A program made the translations under genes and the position numbers. Positions 1-10,505 of a stretch of DNA of 64,000 nucleotides are shown here, piece by piece. Position 1 is the first letter of the stretch; every line of letters starts with the position of its first letter. Below the pieces are notes generated by a model. That model had not been told where the DNA came from and did no database searches. It was given only the letters and a program-made list of their open reading frames with translations. Source of the stretch: Magnetococcales bacterium (GTDB lineage Bacteria; Pseudomonadota; Magnetococcia; Magnetococcales; Magnetaquicoccaceae); contig JADGAR010000006.1 of NCBI GenBank assembly GCA_015231915.1, forward strand, positions 1-64,000, read 5' to 3'.

Positions 1-2240
1 TACAAGCTGCAGCTCGATCTGGGGCGCAGCAGCCAGCGGTTTCGCCGTTCGAAAATCTGCTTGCGTATCTCGAACGCCTCACGCAGGGATTTCTTGTCCT
101 TGAGGGCCTCCAGGGCATCGGCCAGCGAATCCATGGTCTCGAAGGTGTAGGGATGCTGCGGACCCAACACCTGTTCGTCCAGTTCCAGCGCCTTTCTGAG
201 CAACTCCTCGGCATCCCTGGGGCGACCGGTCTCCACGTACAGGGCGCCCAGATCCCGCATGGTGCGCAACACGTCCATGTGACGCTCGCCCAGCACCGAC
301 TTGCGCAAGGCCAGGGTCTTTTTGAAGAGTTTTTCCGCGACCTCTTTCTCCCCCAGTTTGTGGCGCACCCTGGCAAGGTTGTTCATGGCCTTGAGGGTCT
401 TCTGATGGGCCTCGCCGTAGGTCTCGGTCCACTGCCCCATCACCTTCTCGAAGAGCGGCGCAGCCTCCTTGTAGTTGTGCTGCAACATTTGCAGATAGGC
501 CAGATTGTTGACAAAGGCCACTGCGTCCGGGTGTTTTTCGCCCATGCGCTTGCCGGCAATGGTGATGGCGCTGCGATAGAGCGGCTCGGCCTTGTCGAAG
601 TTGCCCTGGCTTTCGTGCAGCAAAGCGAGGTTGTTCAACATGGCCAGGGTTTCCGGATTCTCCTCGCCCACCAGTTTCTGGGAACTCTTCAAGGCGGCGC
701 GCAACAAAGGCTCGGCCTGGTCGTACAGCCCTTCGTTCTCGAACACCAGCCCCAGATTGTTCATGACGTTGATGGAGGCCTGATGTTCCGACCCCAACAG
801 GCGCCGATACTCGTCCAGGAGCGCGGCGTAAAGGGTTTCGGCGTCATGCAACCGCCCCTGGCGACGATAAACCCCGGCCAGGCGGCTGCGGGTGGCCAAC
901 AGATTGGGATGCTCCGCGCCGAGGAGCGCCTTCTCACCCTCCAACACCTCGTTGAGCAAAGGCTCGGCCTTGTCGTACTCCCCGGAGTCCTCGAACACTT
1001 GCGCCATGGCACCCTTGGCCTCCAGCAGGGTCTGACGCGCCGCCGGCTCCTTGGCGGCCAGGGCGATGACCTCCTCCAACTCCTTGCGGGCCTCGTTGAA
1101 ACGGGCATCGCGGCGCAGGAGTTCCGCAGCCTCGATGCGCGCCGCCAGGGCCACCGGATCACTGGCGGGCAAAGCCGCCTTGTAGATCCGGCTCGCCTGA
1201 CGGTAAAGCTTCAACGCCCCGTCCGCATCCCCCTTGCGGCCACGCGCCATGGCTTGCAGGGTCAGGCATTCCGCCCCCTGGGGATGAAACGGCCCCAGCA
1301 TCTTTTCGAATTTGCCGCAAGCCCCTTCCAACCATTGAAACGCCTGCTCGATATCCCCGCCGTTCAACAAGGAACGGGCATACGCCAGACCCGCCGCCAA
1401 GGTCAGGGGATGTTCCGCGCCCACCGCCGTCACCCAGCCGTCCCGCATCGCCTTGCGGATCCCCGCAGCCTTGGTCAGATCCCCGCCGGCCTCCGCCAGA
1501 TCGGCCTGCAGTGCCTGAACCTGCAACAACTCCGGGTGATCCGCGCCCAGCAGCGTGCTCCCCAGAGTCACCGCCTTTTCCAGCCCTGCGGCAGCCTCCG
1601 CGACCGCCCCGGCCTGGAACTGCCGCACCGCCAGATCCCGCAGGCTGACGAAAACCGCGTAATGCCCCTCGCCGAAATTGGCCTGGGCGAAGGCCAACGC
1701 CTGCGCAGCCCCCTTGACCGCTCCTGCGGCATCCCCCTTGGCCAGCAGCGTGGCCGACTCCTGGGCGATTCTGGACCACTCTGCGGCGGCCCGCCCCTTT
1801 TCGGGGGGAAACGCGGCGACCTCGGCCACCTTGGCGGTGAATTTTTCCGGCAGCGCGCCCCGCAACTCGGCGATGGCATCGTTGTATTGGGCCACATCCG
1901 CCTGCTTGCCCGCCTCGCCCGCCAGACGCACCACCTTGAGCAGGGCGTCCAGGGCCTGCTCGTTCTTGCCGAGCTTGCGGTTCAACATGGCGATGGAGTG
2001 GAGATAATCCGCATTCTCCGGGGCCAGGTTGGCGGCCTTGACGAAATGGCTCAAGGCGGTGGGCAGGTCGTTTTTCGCCACCGCCTCCTTGGCCAACTGC
2101 GCCTCCTTGGCTGCCGGATTTCCGGACGCGGGTGCGACCTGCTCCGCAGACCAGACGGACGAAGACCAGGCCAAGACCGCCCCAAGCAAACACACCGGCC
2201 AGATCCTGGCACGGATCATCCCCTCGCCAGCAACGCCCAT
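1..2240 (-). CDS. TPR (kinesin light chain-like) repeat protein with N-terminal signal peptide; 3' end beyond window start
   Basis: Minus-strand frame from ATG at 2240 (MGVAGEGMIRARIWPVCLLGAVLAWSSSVWSAEQ...) is open to base 1 with TPR-like units; listed ORFs here are shadow frames. Confidence 0.75.
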   Translation of the reverse strand, partial: MGVAGEGMIRARIWPVCLLGAVLAWSSSVWSAEQVAPASGNPAAKEAQLAKEAVAKNDLPTALSHFVKAANLAPENADYLHSIAMLNRKLGKNEQALDALLKVVRLAGEAGKQADVAQYNDAIAELRGALPEKFTAKVAEVAAFPPEKGRAAAEWSRIAQESATLLAKGDAAGAVKGAAQALAFAQANFGEGHYAVFVSLRDLAVRQFQAGAVAEAAAGLEKAVTLGSTLLGADHPELLQVQALQADLAEAGGDLTKAAGIRKAMRDGWVTAVGAEHPLTLAAGLAYARSLLNGGDIEQAFQWLEGACGKFEKMLGPFHPQGAECLTLQAMARGRKGDADGALKLYRQASRIYKAALPASDPVALAARIEAAELLRRDARFNEARKELEEVIALAAKEPAARQTLLEAKGAMAQVFEDSGEYDKAEPLLNEVLEGEKALLGAEHPNLLATRSRLAGVYRRQGRLHDAETLYAALLDEYRRLLGSEHQASINVMNNLGLVFENEGLYDQAEPLLRAALKSSQKLVGEENPETLAMLNNLALLHESQGNFDKAEPLYRSAITIAGKRMGEKHPDAVAFVNNLAYLQMLQHNYKEAAPLFEKVMGQWTETYGEAHQKTLKAMNNLARVRHKLGEKEVAEKLFKKTLALRKSVLGERHMDVLRTMRDLGALYVETGRPRDAEELLRKALELDEQVLGPQHPYTFETMDSLADALEALKDKKSLREAFEIRKQIFERRNRWLLRPRSSCSL

Positions 2241-2261
2241 AGTGCCCTCTCTGAAAAAAAA

Positions 2262-2564
2262 TTATGGATTGTTCTTGATTTTTTCGATCTCTTCGCGCAC
2301 CAGCCGTTCCGCCACATCCGGCAAGGCGTCCCTTGCCATGTCACGGACCATTTCCCTGGCGATGCGCTCCACCCGGGGGGCGAACGCCTCCCGGATCAGA
2401 CGGGAGAGCGCCTCCCCCTGGGGAAGCGCCATCTCCTCCGCACGGATGCGTTGAATCTCTTCATCGATGACCTTGCGGGCAATTTCGGGCAGCAGGGTGC
2501 GCACCAGTTCCCGCATCGCCTCTTTTGCGGATGAAGAAAGATTTGCAGTCAGGGTCTCTTGCAT
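2262..2564 (-). CDS. Small charged alpha-helical protein (C-terminus ALPDVAERLVREEIEKIKNN, weakly like PopZ/DUF2497-type ends)
   Basis: ORF with internal start MQETLTANLSSSAKEAMRELVRTLLPEIARKVIDEEIQRI; family similarity by eye only. Confidence 0.55.
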   Translation of the reverse strand: MQETLTANLSSSAKEAMRELVRTLLPEIARKVIDEEIQRIRAEEMALPQGEALSRLIREAFAPRVERIAREMVRDMARDALPDVAERLVREEIEKIKNNP

Positions 2565-2690
2565 GCGTGTCGTGCTCCCTTGGTCGATGCGATTCGGATC
2601 AGGGGCATCATAACACCTTCCTGGCGGCGAGTGATATCGATTTTTTGTCAGCCGATCGAAATCGCCCGACACATTGAGGTTGGGGCGGGA

Positions 2691-2984
2691 TCAACCCAGC
2701 AGGGTCTTCAGGATGGGAAGGACGGTGACGACGATGATCAGCGCCAGCATCCATTTGATGACGGCCAGATCCATGCGGATGGGGGCGAGTTCCTTTTCCA
2801 GCTTGTTTTCCAGCTTGGCTTCGAGTTCACGCAAATCCCCCTTGGTCGCCAGTTCTCTCAACTGGGCGTCCTGGGCTTCCTTGAACACCTCGGAGAACGC
2901 CTCCGCCTGCTTCTCCTCGACCCCGGCATCGCGGAGCCTGCGGACGAATTTCAGGGTGTCGAACGTCGCTGTCATGGCGGTCAT
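2691..2984 (-). CDS. DUF1640-like coiled-coil protein with C-terminal TM helix
   Basis: FDTLKFVRRLRDAGVEEKQAEAFSEVFKEAQ...LATKGDLRELEAKLENKLEKELAPIRMDLAVIKWMLALIIVVTVLPILKTLLG. Confidence 0.7.
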   Translation of the reverse strand: MTAMTATFDTLKFVRRLRDAGVEEKQAEAFSEVFKEAQDAQLRELATKGDLRELEAKLENKLEKELAPIRMDLAVIKWMLALIIVVTVLPILKTLLG

Positions 2985-3111
2985 GGCAGTGTCCTCGCAA
3001 CGGGTGGATGACATGGGCAGAATAGCACGATTTCTTCAAAGATCCAAAATATTGTGCGACCGGAGGACGATGCCTCCGGTCGCGAGGATTTCACGGCGAT
3101 CGGTTGGACGA

Positions 3112-5196
3112 TCAGAAGGTTTCGAACTCGTCGTCCGAATGGCCGCCGCCCATTTTCAGGTCCACCCCCCCTCCGGATTTGCGGGGCGGGGCAGGCAGCG
3201 CCTTGGGCGCGTGAGCCTTGACGGCGTGCGTGATCGCGGTGGACTTGACGCCCTTTCTGGCCTGAGGGGCGGCCTTGACCGGGGTCGAGGCGGATCTGCC
3301 GATCTTGAAAAAGGCAATGGCCTGGTGCATGAGGTCGGCCTGGGCGTTCAACTCCTCGGCAGTGGCGGCCATCTCCTCGGAGGCCCCGGCATTCTGCTGG
3401 ATCACCTGATCGAGTTGCTGGATCGCCTTGTTGATCTGCGAGGCGCCCTGATTCTGCTCCTGGCTGCCGGCAGCGATCTCCTGAATGAGTTCCGCAGTCT
3501 TCTGGATGTCCGGCACCAGCTTGTTGATGATCCCGCCGGCCTTCTCCGAGATGTCCACGCTGGTGGCGGAGAGGTGACTGATCTCCCCGGCGGCCACCTG
3601 GCTGCGTTCCGCCAGTTTTCTCACCTCGGCGGCCACCACGGCGAATCCCTTGCCATGTTCCCCGGCCCGCGCCGCCTCGATGGCGGCATTCAGCGCCAGC
3701 AGATTGGTCTGCCGTGCGATCTCCTCGATGATGCCGATCTTGGAGGCGATCTCCTTCATGGCCGCCACCGACTGATTGACCGCAGCACCCCCTTCCGCCG
3801 CATCCCTGGAGGCCTTCTGGGCGATGGTCTGGGTGGTGTTGGCGTTGTCGGTGTTCTGTTGGATGTTGCTGGTCATCTCCTCCATGGCCGAGGAGGTCTC
3901 CTCGATGGAGGCGGCCTGCTCGGTGGCCCCCTGGGAAAGATTCTGCGCGGAGTTGGAGATCTCGTTGCTGCCGGTCGCCACCTGCGCCGCCGCGTTGGAG
4001 ATGTCGCCGATCACCTCCCGCAGCTTCTCCATCATCTCCCGCAGGGCGCTGGCCAGCATACCCACCTCATCCTGCTGGTCGATGTCGATGGAGGCCGTCA
4101 GATCGCCGTTCGCCACGGTCCGCGCCAGATCCACCCCCTTGGCCAGCGGCGTGGCGATACTGCCCGCGACAAAAATGGCCAGCCCCACCACCAGAAGCGC
4201 CATGACCACGCCCAGCGTCACGATGGCCGTAATCAGGGCCACGATGGGTTCCCGCACTTCCGCCAGATCGATCTCCGCGATCACCGCCCAGGTGGCATCC
4301 CCCACCTTCAGGGAAGAGAAGCTGGAGAGCACCGGGTTGCCGTTGTAGTCCATGATCACCTTGGCTTCGTCCTTGCCGGACAAGGCGCCCCGCGACGCCT
4401 CGGTGTCCACGCCGTTCTTCTCGATGCTCCCGGCGAAGGAGGCCTTCACCGAGTGGCCCTGCTTGTCCAGGAACGAGTCGGAACGCATCCGCTTGTCGGG
4501 TCCCACCAGATAGGTCTCCCCGGTCTTGCCCATGCCATCCCGCTGCTGCATGACGGCGTTGATGGCCTCCAGGGAGAGCTGCAGCCCCACCGCGCCGGTT
4601 ACCTTGTTCCCCTGTTTGATCGGCGCCACGATGAAGCCGGCAGGCTCGTTGTTGGAGGGGGCATAGGGTGCGAAATCCGCCATCGCTGCGGCACCACTCT
4701 TCAACGCATGGTCGAAGGCCTTGCCCAGGCCGCTGTTCTTGAGATCGCCGGTGACCAGGTTCTGGCCCAGATCCTTCTCCTTGCCGTAGGAGTAGACGAT
4801 GTCCCCGTCCTCGGCGATCAGGAAAAGATCATAATAGCCGTACTCCTTGGTGAAGTGATTCAGCCATTGGGTATAGGTCTCGGCGGCCTTGTTCCAGCCT
4901 GGGCCGCCGGTTTTCTTCCCCTCCGCCTCGAAGGCCTTCTCCATGGCGTCGATGGCCCGATCCACATCCCCGGAGGCAGCCAGGACGTTGATGTCGCCAA
5001 GCCGTTCCCCGAAGAATTTCTGGATCTGGACCTTCTTGATCGCCCGCACCCCGTCCAGTTGCGCGAAGGCGCCCTTCATGAGTGCCGTCTGGGCCTCGTG
5101 CGCGGCATACCACCCGGCGGCGATCAACGGCACAAGGCCGGCCAGCAGGAACAGCCCGATCAGTTTCGGGCGCATTTTGATGTCAGCGAGTCGCAT
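3112..5196 (-). CDS. Methyl-accepting chemotaxis protein (periplasmic sensor, HAMP, MCP signalling domain)
   Basis: Signalling hairpin [42 protein letters not shown] segments; start [15 protein letters not shown]. Confidence 0.95.
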   Translation of the reverse strand: MRLADIKMRPKLIGLFLLAGLVPLIAAGWYAAHEAQTALMKGAFAQLDGVRAIKKVQIQKFFGERLGDINVLAASGDVDRAIDAMEKAFEAEGKKTGGPGWNKAAETYTQWLNHFTKEYGYYDLFLIAEDGDIVYSYGKEKDLGQNLVTGDLKNSGLGKAFDHALKSGAAAMADFAPYAPSNNEPAGFIVAPIKQGNKVTGAVGLQLSLEAINAVMQQRDGMGKTGETYLVGPDKRMRSDSFLDKQGHSVKASFAGSIEKNGVDTEASRGALSGKDEAKVIMDYNGNPVLSSFSSLKVGDATWAVIAEIDLAEVREPIVALITAIVTLGVVMALLVVGLAIFVAGSIATPLAKGVDLARTVANGDLTASIDIDQQDEVGMLASALREMMEKLREVIGDISNAAAQVATGSNEISNSAQNLSQGATEQAASIEETSSAMEEMTSNIQQNTDNANTTQTIAQKASRDAAEGGAAVNQSVAAMKEIASKIGIIEEIARQTNLLALNAAIEAARAGEHGKGFAVVAAEVRKLAERSQVAAGEISHLSATSVDISEKAGGIINKLVPDIQKTAELIQEIAAGSQEQNQGASQINKAIQQLDQVIQQNAGASEEMAATAEELNAQADLMHQAIAFFKIGRSASTPVKAAPQARKGVKSTAITHAVKAHAPKALPAPPRKSGGGVDLKMGGGHSDDEFETF

Positions 5197-5464
5197 GTTT
5201 CCCCCTTTACTCAATAAACGTGTGAATAGCATATTCGTGATCAAATCATAATCTACCCCATCATTCCGCAAATATCAAGATCTTTATTTAATAAACAATT
5301 CTTTATATTTACTTGTTTCACACTTCCCGATTACGAAAAAAATATTGCAGTCCAATCGACATGACCGTGTCACCAATCTGGAGACAAGAACGATAACGTG
5401 GCGCACAACCAACGAACCGTCTATGATGCGCCATCACACCGCCTCCTCAACCCAGGGAACCGCC

Positions 5465-8400
5465 ATGCCTTTCGCGCCACGCACCTTGCGATCCCGCATC
5501 CTGCCGCTGCAAATCGCCATCGGACTGCTGCCCCTGCTCGTGCTCGGCGGCTGGACCTGGGACCAGACCACGACCATCATCCTGACAGGCCGCATCGCGG
5601 GATTGGCCGAAATCCGCGATGCCAAGAAAAGAGAAATCGAACTCTATTTCCAGGAACGCCTGGGCGACCTGATGCTCCTCGGCAAGGACGAACGGGTCAT
5701 GCGGATCCTGGATCCCGCGCATGCATCGCGCAACAACCAACCCCGCTGGCTGGAAAAATACAAGGCAACCTATCGATATCACGACATCATCCTGACCGCC
5801 GCCAGTGGCAAGGTGCTGTTCAGCATGCTCGACCGCGGGATCGCCGGAGAAAATCTCACCCATGACACCCTGGCGCACAGCGCTCCGGGCCGGGTGTTCG
5901 CGGCAGCCGGACAGAAGGCCACCGTCCTGGACGCCATGACCGAATCCAAAACCAGCCCATGGCAGGGAGTCTATCTCGGGATGCCCATGCACCTCGACGA
6001 TGCCTTCCTGGGCATAACCATCTTGCAGATTCCGCCGGAAATCATCGAAGAACGCATCGCAACGACTTACACACTCGGCACGCAAGGAGAGATCTTCATC
6101 GTGGGCAAAGCCGACGGGGCCGCCACCTTGCGCACCAACCGCCACCCAGGTCAGGGCCAGGCCGGCGATCCGTTCGGCTTCGCCGGGTTCGAGGATGCCT
6201 TGTCGGGCAGCCACGGGATCAAACGGCATCTGGACCGCAACGGCGTGCCCGTGCTGACTGCCCATGCCCCTCTGGCCATCCCCGGCCTGGATTGGATCCT
6301 GGTGGTCCAGACCCCCCTGGCAGAGATCGAGGCCCCGGTCCGGCAATGGGCGACGCTGTTCGCCGCTTTTGCCTGTGCGCTGCTGCTGGTTTCGGCCTGG
6401 CTCGCCTGGCTTTTGGCGCGCAATCTGGCCGCCCCGGTCGTTGCCCTGGCCCATGCCGCCGGAGAGATCGCCAGGGGCCAACGATCCGCCCGTGTCCATC
6501 TGGAGCGCACGGACGAAATCGGACAACTGGGCGAGGCATTCAACCGCATGGCCGAGGCCATCGAGACCGAACACTGGCTGAAGGGGACCAGCACCCAAAT
6601 CCGGGATCTGACGAACACGCTGGCCAGCGAAGAAGTAATCAGCCAGGCCGTGATCACGGCCCTGGCCCACGCCGTGAATGCCGGACAAGGGATCCTGTTC
6701 CTGCACGACGAGGAGGACGGACGCTATCATCCGGCAGGCCGTTTCGCCTGCCCGGCAACGCCGGACATAGGCTTTGCGCCCGGCGAAGGGCTGGTGGGAC
6801 AGTGCGCCCTGGAAAAACGCACCATCCGGCATGCGGACCTCCCCCCCGACTATCCGCACATCGGCTCCGGGCTGGGAGCAACCGGAAAAACAGACCTGAT
6901 CCTGGTCCCGATCCTGGCAGGAGGCAAGACGGCCCTGGGCGTTCTGGAACTGATCGCCTTTCACCCCTTCACGACTCCCCAAGCCGCATTGTTGGAAGGG
7001 ATCGCCCCGGCCCTCGGCCTCACCCTGGAACGGGCGCGCCAGTCCAGGCGCACCGCCGCCTTGCTGGAGGAGGTGCAAAGACAGGCCATGGAACTGGCCG
7101 TGCGGGAAGAGGAACTGCGCACCCAAAGCCACGAACTGGCCGCCTCGGAAGAGGAAATGCGCTCCCAGAACGACGTGCTGCGCGAAACCAGCCGCAACCT
7201 GAAGGAGACCAACGCCGAACTGGAGGCGGTCAGCCGCTACAAGTCCGAATTCCTCGCCAACATGTCCCACGAGTTGCGCACGCCATTGAACAGTATTCTT
7301 ATTATTTCCGGCAACTGGCTGGAAAACGGTTCGCGCAATCTCACCGACGACCAGCTCACCTCGGCACGCATCCTCCAGGAGAGCGGCCAGGAACTGTTGC
7401 AACTCATCGATGGCATCCTCGACCTCGCGAAGATCGAGGCGGGGAGGATGGATTTCGCGCCACAGGCCGTCGATACCCTGGAATTGCTGGAAGAGGCGCG
7501 ACGCGGCTTTCTGCCGGTGGCCGAGAAAAAAGGGCTGGAGTTCGTGGTGGAGCGGGATCCCTCCCTGCCGGCCAGCGCGCGGCTGGACCGGCCACGGGTA
7601 TTGCAGGTGTTGCGCAATCTGCTGTCCAATGCCTTCAAGTTCACCGAACGGGGCCGCGTGACCCTGCGCCTCGGGCAGGACGACAAACTGCCCGCAGGGT
7701 GCCTGCATGACCCGGCGCCGGAGAACACGTCGGGCCATCTGCTCTTTGCGGTGAGCGATACCGGCATCGGCATCCCGCCGGAGCAGCGCTCCCTGATCTT
7801 CGATGCCTTCCGGCAACTCGACTCCGGCAGCGACCGCAAACACGGCGGCACCGGTCTGGGACTGTCGATTTCCAAATCGCTGGCGGAGTTGATGCACGGA
7901 ACCTTGTGTCTGACCAGTATCCAGGGTTCCGGGAGCTGCTTCACCCTGGCGCTGCCGCTGGAGGTGGTCGAGGAGGAACCGACGCCAGGGCAACAGCGGG
8001 TCCTGGTGCTGGATGGCGATGCCGGCTTCCGGGCGCGGCTCGTCGAACGAACCCGCGACCTGCCGGTGGCACTGGAGTTCGTGGAGCACCTGGAACAGGC
8101 CCTGCAACATCTGACCCGGACCCCCGGGGATTGCGTGATGGTGGACCCGGAACGGTTGGGCGCGGATACCGAACATGCGCTGCGGCAACTGCGACAGGGC
8201 AGCAGGGAGCTGATTCTGTGCGCCTCCGCCCCCATGGATCGGAAGCGCTGGTCGCATCTCGACCCGTTCGTGGACCGCATCGTGATGAAGGAGGGGCCGG
8301 AGGCGCAACGGATGATGGAGGAGATCATGCTGCTGTTGCGCAATCCGGAACCGGACGCCTCCACGCCGCCGCCCCCCATCCCGCGCCTGGCCGAGGGCGG

Positions 8401-8794
8401 TCGGTTGGCCAACCGGCGCGTCCTGCTGGTGGATGACGACATGCGCAACACCTTTGCCATGACCCAGACACTGGAGGCGCGGGGCATGCGGGTGGCCATG
8501 GCCCCGGACGGGACCACGGCCCTGCGTCTGCTCGACAGCCATCCGGAGACGGAGATCGTGCTCATGGATGTGATGATGCCCGGCATGGACGGCCTGGAGA
8601 CCATCCGACGCATCCGGGCGCGGGAACGGTTCGCCGGGCTGCCGATCCTGGTGCTGACCGCCAAGGCGATGCCCGGCGACCGGGAGAAGGCCATGGCCGC
8701 AGGGGCCAACGACTATCTCGCCAAACCGGTGCGCACGGAGCAACTGTTCGCCATGCTGGATCACTGGCTGCCGCCACGCGGGGAGGAGACATGA
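5465..8794 (+). CDS. Hybrid sensor histidine kinase (periplasmic sensor-HAMP-GAF-HisKA-HATPase-REC)
   Basis: FLANMSHELRTPLNSIL H-box, GTGLGLSISKSLAELM G-box, C-terminal REC (VLLVDDDMRNT...IVLMDVMMPGMDG...VLTAKAM). Confidence 0.93.
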   Translation: MPFAPRTLRSRILPLQIAIGLLPLLVLGGWTWDQTTTIILTGRIAGLAEIRDAKKREIELYFQERLGDLMLLGKDERVMRILDPAHASRNNQPRWLEKYKATYRYHDIILTAASGKVLFSMLDRGIAGENLTHDTLAHSAPGRVFAAAGQKATVLDAMTESKTSPWQGVYLGMPMHLDDAFLGITILQIPPEIIEERIATTYTLGTQGEIFIVGKADGAATLRTNRHPGQGQAGDPFGFAGFEDALSGSHGIKRHLDRNGVPVLTAHAPLAIPGLDWILVVQTPLAEIEAPVRQWATLFAAFACALLLVSAWLAWLLARNLAAPVVALAHAAGEIARGQRSARVHLERTDEIGQLGEAFNRMAEAIETEHWLKGTSTQIRDLTNTLASEEVISQAVITALAHAVNAGQGILFLHDEEDGRYHPAGRFACPATPDIGFAPGEGLVGQCALEKRTIRHADLPPDYPHIGSGLGATGKTDLILVPILAGGKTALGVLELIAFHPFTTPQAALLEGIAPALGLTLERARQSRRTAALLEEVQRQAMELAVREEELRTQSHELAASEEEMRSQNDVLRETSRNLKETNAELEAVSRYKSEFLANMSHELRTPLNSILIISGNWLENGSRNLTDDQLTSARILQESGQELLQLIDGILDLAKIEAGRMDFAPQAVDTLELLEEARRGFLPVAEKKGLEFVVERDPSLPASARLDRPRVLQVLRNLLSNAFKFTERGRVTLRLGQDDKLPAGCLHDPAPENTSGHLLFAVSDTGIGIPPEQRSLIFDAFRQLDSGSDRKHGGTGLGLSISKSLAELMHGTLCLTSIQGSGSCFTLALPLEVVEEEPTPGQQRVLVLDGDAGFRARLVERTRDLPVALEFVEHLEQALQHLTRTPGDCVMVDPERLGADTEHALRQLRQGSRELILCASAPMDRKRWSHLDPFVDRIVMKEGPEAQRMMEEIMLLLRNPEPDASTPPPPIPRLAEGGRLANRRVLLVDDDMRNTFAMTQTLEARGMRVAMAPDGTTALRLLDSHPETEIVLMDVMMPGMDGLETIRRIRARERFAGLPILVLTAKAMPGDREKAMAAGANDYLAKPVRTEQLFAMLDHWLPPRGEET

Positions 8795-9876
8795 CGGACG
8801 AGACAACGCCATGCGTGTTGCTGGTGGATGACCATCCCAACACGCTGCACCTGATGCGCGAGGCGCTGGGCAAGACCCGAGCGGTCATTCTGACAGCCAC
8901 GTCGGGCATGGAGGCGCTGCGGCTGACGTTGCTTCACGAATGCGCCCTGATCCTCCTGGACGTGCGCATGCCGGGAATGGACGGCTACGAAACCGCACGC
9001 CTTCTGCGCGGCGCGGAGCGAACCCGCCACACCCCCATTCTGTTCATCACCGGAGCGGCGGAAGACGAAACGGCCCTGCTCAAGGGCTACGAGGCCGGCG
9101 GGGTGGACTTCCTGCGCAAACCGGTGGCAATGGATCTGCTGGTGGCCAAGGTGATGGCCTTTCTGGAACTGTACCGTCGGCAACGGGAGGAACGGCGCAG
9201 CCATCGGTTGGCGCTGGAACTGGAACGCCAGCAGGAAAACGCCGCCCGGCTGCAGGAACTGGCCGTTCTGCTCCAGAACGAACGGGAAGAAGAACGAAAA
9301 AGGATCGCCCACGAACTGCACGACGAACTGGGCAGCCGTCTGGCCAGAATCCGGCTCGATTTGCGCCAGGAAAAAAACGGGGTGGATGCCGCGTGGTTGA
9401 CGCGCATCCTCGCCCAGGTGGACGAAGTGATCGGGAGCATGCGCGGGGTGGCCCTCTCCCTGCGGCCCCCGGTGCTCGACCAGATGGGTCTTTACGCCTG
9501 CCTGGAATGGCTGGCGCAACATTTTTCCGCCTCTGGTCCGCTGCAGGTGACCCTCAGTGACCATTCCCGCAACGTGGCAACCGGAGAGCATGTCAAGACC
9601 GCGCTGTTCCGCATCGCCCAGGAGGCCCTGACCAATGCGGTGCGGCACGGGAGGGCCAGCCGGGTGGAGTTCACCTTGAAACGGGCCGCGCGGCAGATTC
9701 ACCTGACGATCGCCGACGACGGAGCGGGGTTGGGCGACCAGGCAGCCTGGGGCATGGGATTCCGGGGCATGGAGGAGCGGCTGCGTCCATTCGGTGGCAC
9801 CATCCGGCTGGAGCGTGCCCCCATGGGGGGGCTGCAACTGGTGGCCACGGTTCCGGAACCGGAGACCCGGCCATGA
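8791..9876 (+). CDS. REC domain fused to HisKA_3/NarX-type histidine kinase
   Basis: N-terminal VLLVDDHPNT...LILLDVRMPGMDG; EREEERKRIAHELHDELGSRLARIRLDL; ATGA overlap with upstream gene. Confidence 0.9.
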   Translation: MTDETTPCVLLVDDHPNTLHLMREALGKTRAVILTATSGMEALRLTLLHECALILLDVRMPGMDGYETARLLRGAERTRHTPILFITGAAEDETALLKGYEAGGVDFLRKPVAMDLLVAKVMAFLELYRRQREERRSHRLALELERQQENAARLQELAVLLQNEREEERKRIAHELHDELGSRLARIRLDLRQEKNGVDAAWLTRILAQVDEVIGSMRGVALSLRPPVLDQMGLYACLEWLAQHFSASGPLQVTLSDHSRNVATGEHVKTALFRIAQEALTNAVRHGRASRVEFTLKRAARQIHLTIADDGAGLGDQAAWGMGFRGMEERLRPFGGTIRLERAPMGGLQLVATVPEPETRP

Positions 9877-10505
9877 CCCGCATCCTGATCGCCGATGACC
9901 ATACCCTGTTTCGCGAGGGCATCCGGACGTTTCTGCGCCAGTATCCGGAATGCAGCGCCATCGAGACCGCCGTGGACGGCGAAGATGCCCTGAACCGTCT
10001 GCAGCAGCAACCCTGGGATGTCTTGTTGCTGGATGTCTCCATGCCGGGACCCGACACGCTGGACCTTTTGCGTCGGATACGCACGGCACGGCTCGCGGTA
10101 CGGGTGATCATTCTCACGATGCACAAGGATACGGCCATGGCGCTGCGTTATCTCAAGGCGGGCGCGCACGGCTTTTTGAACAAGGACAGCGATCCGGAAC
10201 TGCTGCTCGAGGCGATCCGGCGGGTGGCAGGGGGCAGGCGGTTCCTGTCGCAGGAGCTTGCCGACCGGATGCTGGATGTCTGGGACGCAGAACCCGGCAC
10301 CCATCCCCATGCCACGTTGTCGGATCGGGAACTGACGGTCCTGTGCGCCCTGGCCTCCGGGCACAACCTGAGCGAAATCGCCCGCAAGATGGGGGTGAGT
10401 CCGCGCACGGTGAGCACCTATCGCAGCCGGGTGCTGCACAAGATGAACATGACCAGCAACGCGGAGCTGACCCGTTATGCCATTGCCCACGGATTGGTGG
10501 TCTGA
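9873..10505 (+). CDS. NarL/LuxR-family response regulator
   Basis: REC domain (RILIADDHTLFREGI) plus C-terminal HTH (LSDRELTVLCALASGHNLSEIARKMGVSPRTVSTYRSRVLHKM). Confidence 0.93.
   Translation: MTRILIADDHTLFREGIRTFLRQYPECSAIETAVDGEDALNRLQQQPWDVLLLDVSMPGPDTLDLLRRIRTARLAVRVIILTMHKDTAMALRYLKAGAHGFLNKDSDPELLLEAIRRVAGGRRFLSQELADRMLDVWDAEPGTHPHATLSDRELTVLCALASGHNLSEIARKMGVSPRTVSTYRSRVLHKMNMTSNAELTRYAIAHGLVV

Noticed and set aside
153-2534. 793-aa plus-strand ORF
   Set aside because: Shadow frame of the minus-strand TPR gene; His/Gln/Gly/Leu-rich composition typical of antisense reading in GC-rich DNA.
2674-5217. 847-aa plus-strand ORF
   Set aside because: Antisense to a clear MCP gene.
5447-8812. 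1121-aa minus-strand ORF
   Set aside because: Antisense to the hybrid histidine kinase; no domain motifs.
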